A DNA stretch of 47,559 nt from Burkholderiales bacterium (GTDB lineage: Bacteria; Pseudomonadota; Gammaproteobacteria; Burkholderiales; Burkholderiaceae_C), in the NCBI GenBank assembly GCA_025350505.1, contig JANXXS010000017.1, forward strand, positions 1 to 47,559. The letters are read 5' to 3'. The notes beneath the pieces are model-generated. The model searched no databases. It saw only the letters and a list, made by a program, of their open reading frames with translations, and was not told where the DNA came from. This document shows, in pieces, positions 46,733-47,559 of this stretch. The stretch's first letter is position 1. Each line of letters opens with the position of its first letter. The position numbers were made by a program, and so were the translations under genes.

Positions 46733-47559
46733 TCAGGGCCCCCAATCCGCCGCAATGACCGGTAGCAAGGCCGACTGGTAGCTGGCGGGCAAGGTGGTCT
46801 GGCCGATCGCCGGTGGCGTGAACGACGCCATGGCGTTGACGAGGTCCTGCACCTTGGAATCGAGCAGCGTGTGGCCGTCGGAAAGCTTGAACTGCTCGAC
46901 GTGATACTGACTGCCGAGGTACCAGTTCTGGACCAGTGCCTTGTCGTTGGTGCCGATGATGCTGACCTCCAGGTCGTTGCCAACGTGTCGGAACCAGATC
47001 TGGTCGTCGGTGACGCCGGCCAGGAAGCTCATCGTGTCGGTGTTGCCGACCGTCGCGTCGTTCTCCTGGATCAACTCGGCGCCGTAGCCGCGACCCATGA
47101 CGTAAGTGTCGTTGCCGATGCCGCCGATGAGGGTGTCGGTGCCGAGACCTCCGTCGAGCGTGTCGTTGCCCGCCGCGCCCGTGAGGGTGTTGGCTGCGCT
47201 GTTGCCGGTGAGCACGTTGTCGAGCGTGTTGCCGGTGCCGTTCACGGCGGAGCTGCCGGTGAGCAGCAGGTTTTCGACGTTAGCGCCGAGCGTGTAGGCC
47301 AGCGCCGTCTGCACCGTGTCGGTTCCGGCGGCAGCAACCTCGGTGACGATATCGAGCGGGTCGTCGACGACGTAGGTGTCGTTGCCGAGCCCGCCAACCA
47401 TGGTGTCGATGCCGGTGCCACCGTTGAGCACGTTGTCGCCCGTATTGCCGGTCAGCGCGTTGGCCAGCGCGTTGCCGGTCGCGTTGATCGCGACCGTGCC
47501 GGTGAGGGTCAGATTCTCGACGCCGCTGCTCAACGTGAACGTGACGCTCGACTGGACGA
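46733..47559 (-). CDS. C-terminus of an RTX-type calcium-binding protein (5' part outside window)
   Basis: The frame is open to the end of the window, so only the last ~275 residues are visible. It has RTX-like Gly/Asp nonapeptide turns (GGTGIDTMVGGLGNDTYVVD; GGLGTDTLIGGIGNDTYVMG) separated by VENLLLTGSSAVNGTGNTLD-type linkers. The C-terminal haemolysin-type calcium-binding-related domain reads DDQIWFRHVGNDLEVSIIGT, then VQNWYLGSQYHVEQFKLSDG. Such proteins leave by type I secretion and fold in external calcium. The tail ends IAADWGP without a strong export signal I can identify. It may be an adhesin, toxin or lipase; the active part is outside. Confidence 0.88.
   Translation of the reverse strand, partial: VQSSVTFTLSSGVENLTLTGTVAINATGNALANALTGNTGDNVLNGGTGIDTMVGGLGNDTYVVDDPLDIVTEVAAAGTDTVQTALAYTLGANVENLLLTGSSAVNGTGNTLDNVLTGNSAANTLTGAAGNDTLDGGLGTDTLIGGIGNDTYVMGRGYGAELIQENDATVGNTDTMSFLAGVTDDQIWFRHVGNDLEVSIIGTNDKALVQNWYLGSQYHVEQFKLSDGHTLLDSKVQDLVNAMASFTPPAIGQTTLPASYQSALLPVIAADWGP

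Overview
The window looks like a piece of chromosome from a high-GC betaproteobacterium of the Burkholderiales (Leptothrix/Rubrivivax/Comamonadaceae type). The argument rests on gene order, which I know from the group rather than from a search: DUF971 - ubiE - Tim44-like - ubiJ - ubiB - fmdB - DUF502 - aspS - nudB - EEP nuclease - clsB on the minus strand. It is supported by a dispersed intergenic repeat (three copies here) of a kind I associate with these genomes. No rRNA, tRNA, CRISPR array, transposase or integrase was recognised.

Layout. 1-6.5 kb: the end of a TPR-rich regulator-like protein, a mosaic lipoprotein (three EF-hand-like cysteine modules, a collagen-like spacer, an Asp-box propeller), and a three-gene minus-strand operon of secreted or membrane proteins of unknown function. 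6.5-9.7 kb: an ATP-dependent DNA ligase and its MBL exonuclease, followed by a collapsed AAA ATPase gene. 9.7-22.7 kb: the conserved ubiquinone/aspS cluster, interrupted between tim44-like and ubiJ by a lower-GC restriction-modification pair (C5 methyltransferase plus NotI-family endonuclease) and an rmlC gene. 22.8-28.2 kb: a serine-hydrolase/beta-lactamase-fold protein and a 1324-residue FAD/Fe-S oxidoreductase. 28.3-33.4 kb: a complete ugpBAECQ operon for glycerol-3-phosphate and glycerophosphodiester uptake, with a perfect palindrome between its predicted -35 and -10. 33.4-40.5 kb: small metabolic genes (acetyltransferases, a flavin monooxygenase, a ureidoglycolate-lyase-family protein, transporters) and argJ. 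40.6-46.6 kb: a probable cell-cell signalling locus. The window ends in the C-terminus of an RTX-type calcium-binding protein.

The most interesting region is 40.6-46.6 kb. An RpfF-like crotonase keeps both catalytic glutamates of diffusible signal factor (DSF) synthase. Its start codon overlaps the stop of a heme-oxygenase-like diiron protein, so the two are probably translated together. A nearby hybrid histidine kinase has an N-terminal membrane domain resembling the DSF receptor RpfC. A second hybrid kinase and a NarL-type response regulator complete the set; no RpfG (HD-GYP) gene is in the window. The working idea is a DSF-family quorum-sensing module in which the diiron enzyme modifies or makes a variant fatty-acid signal. 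That chemistry is inference.
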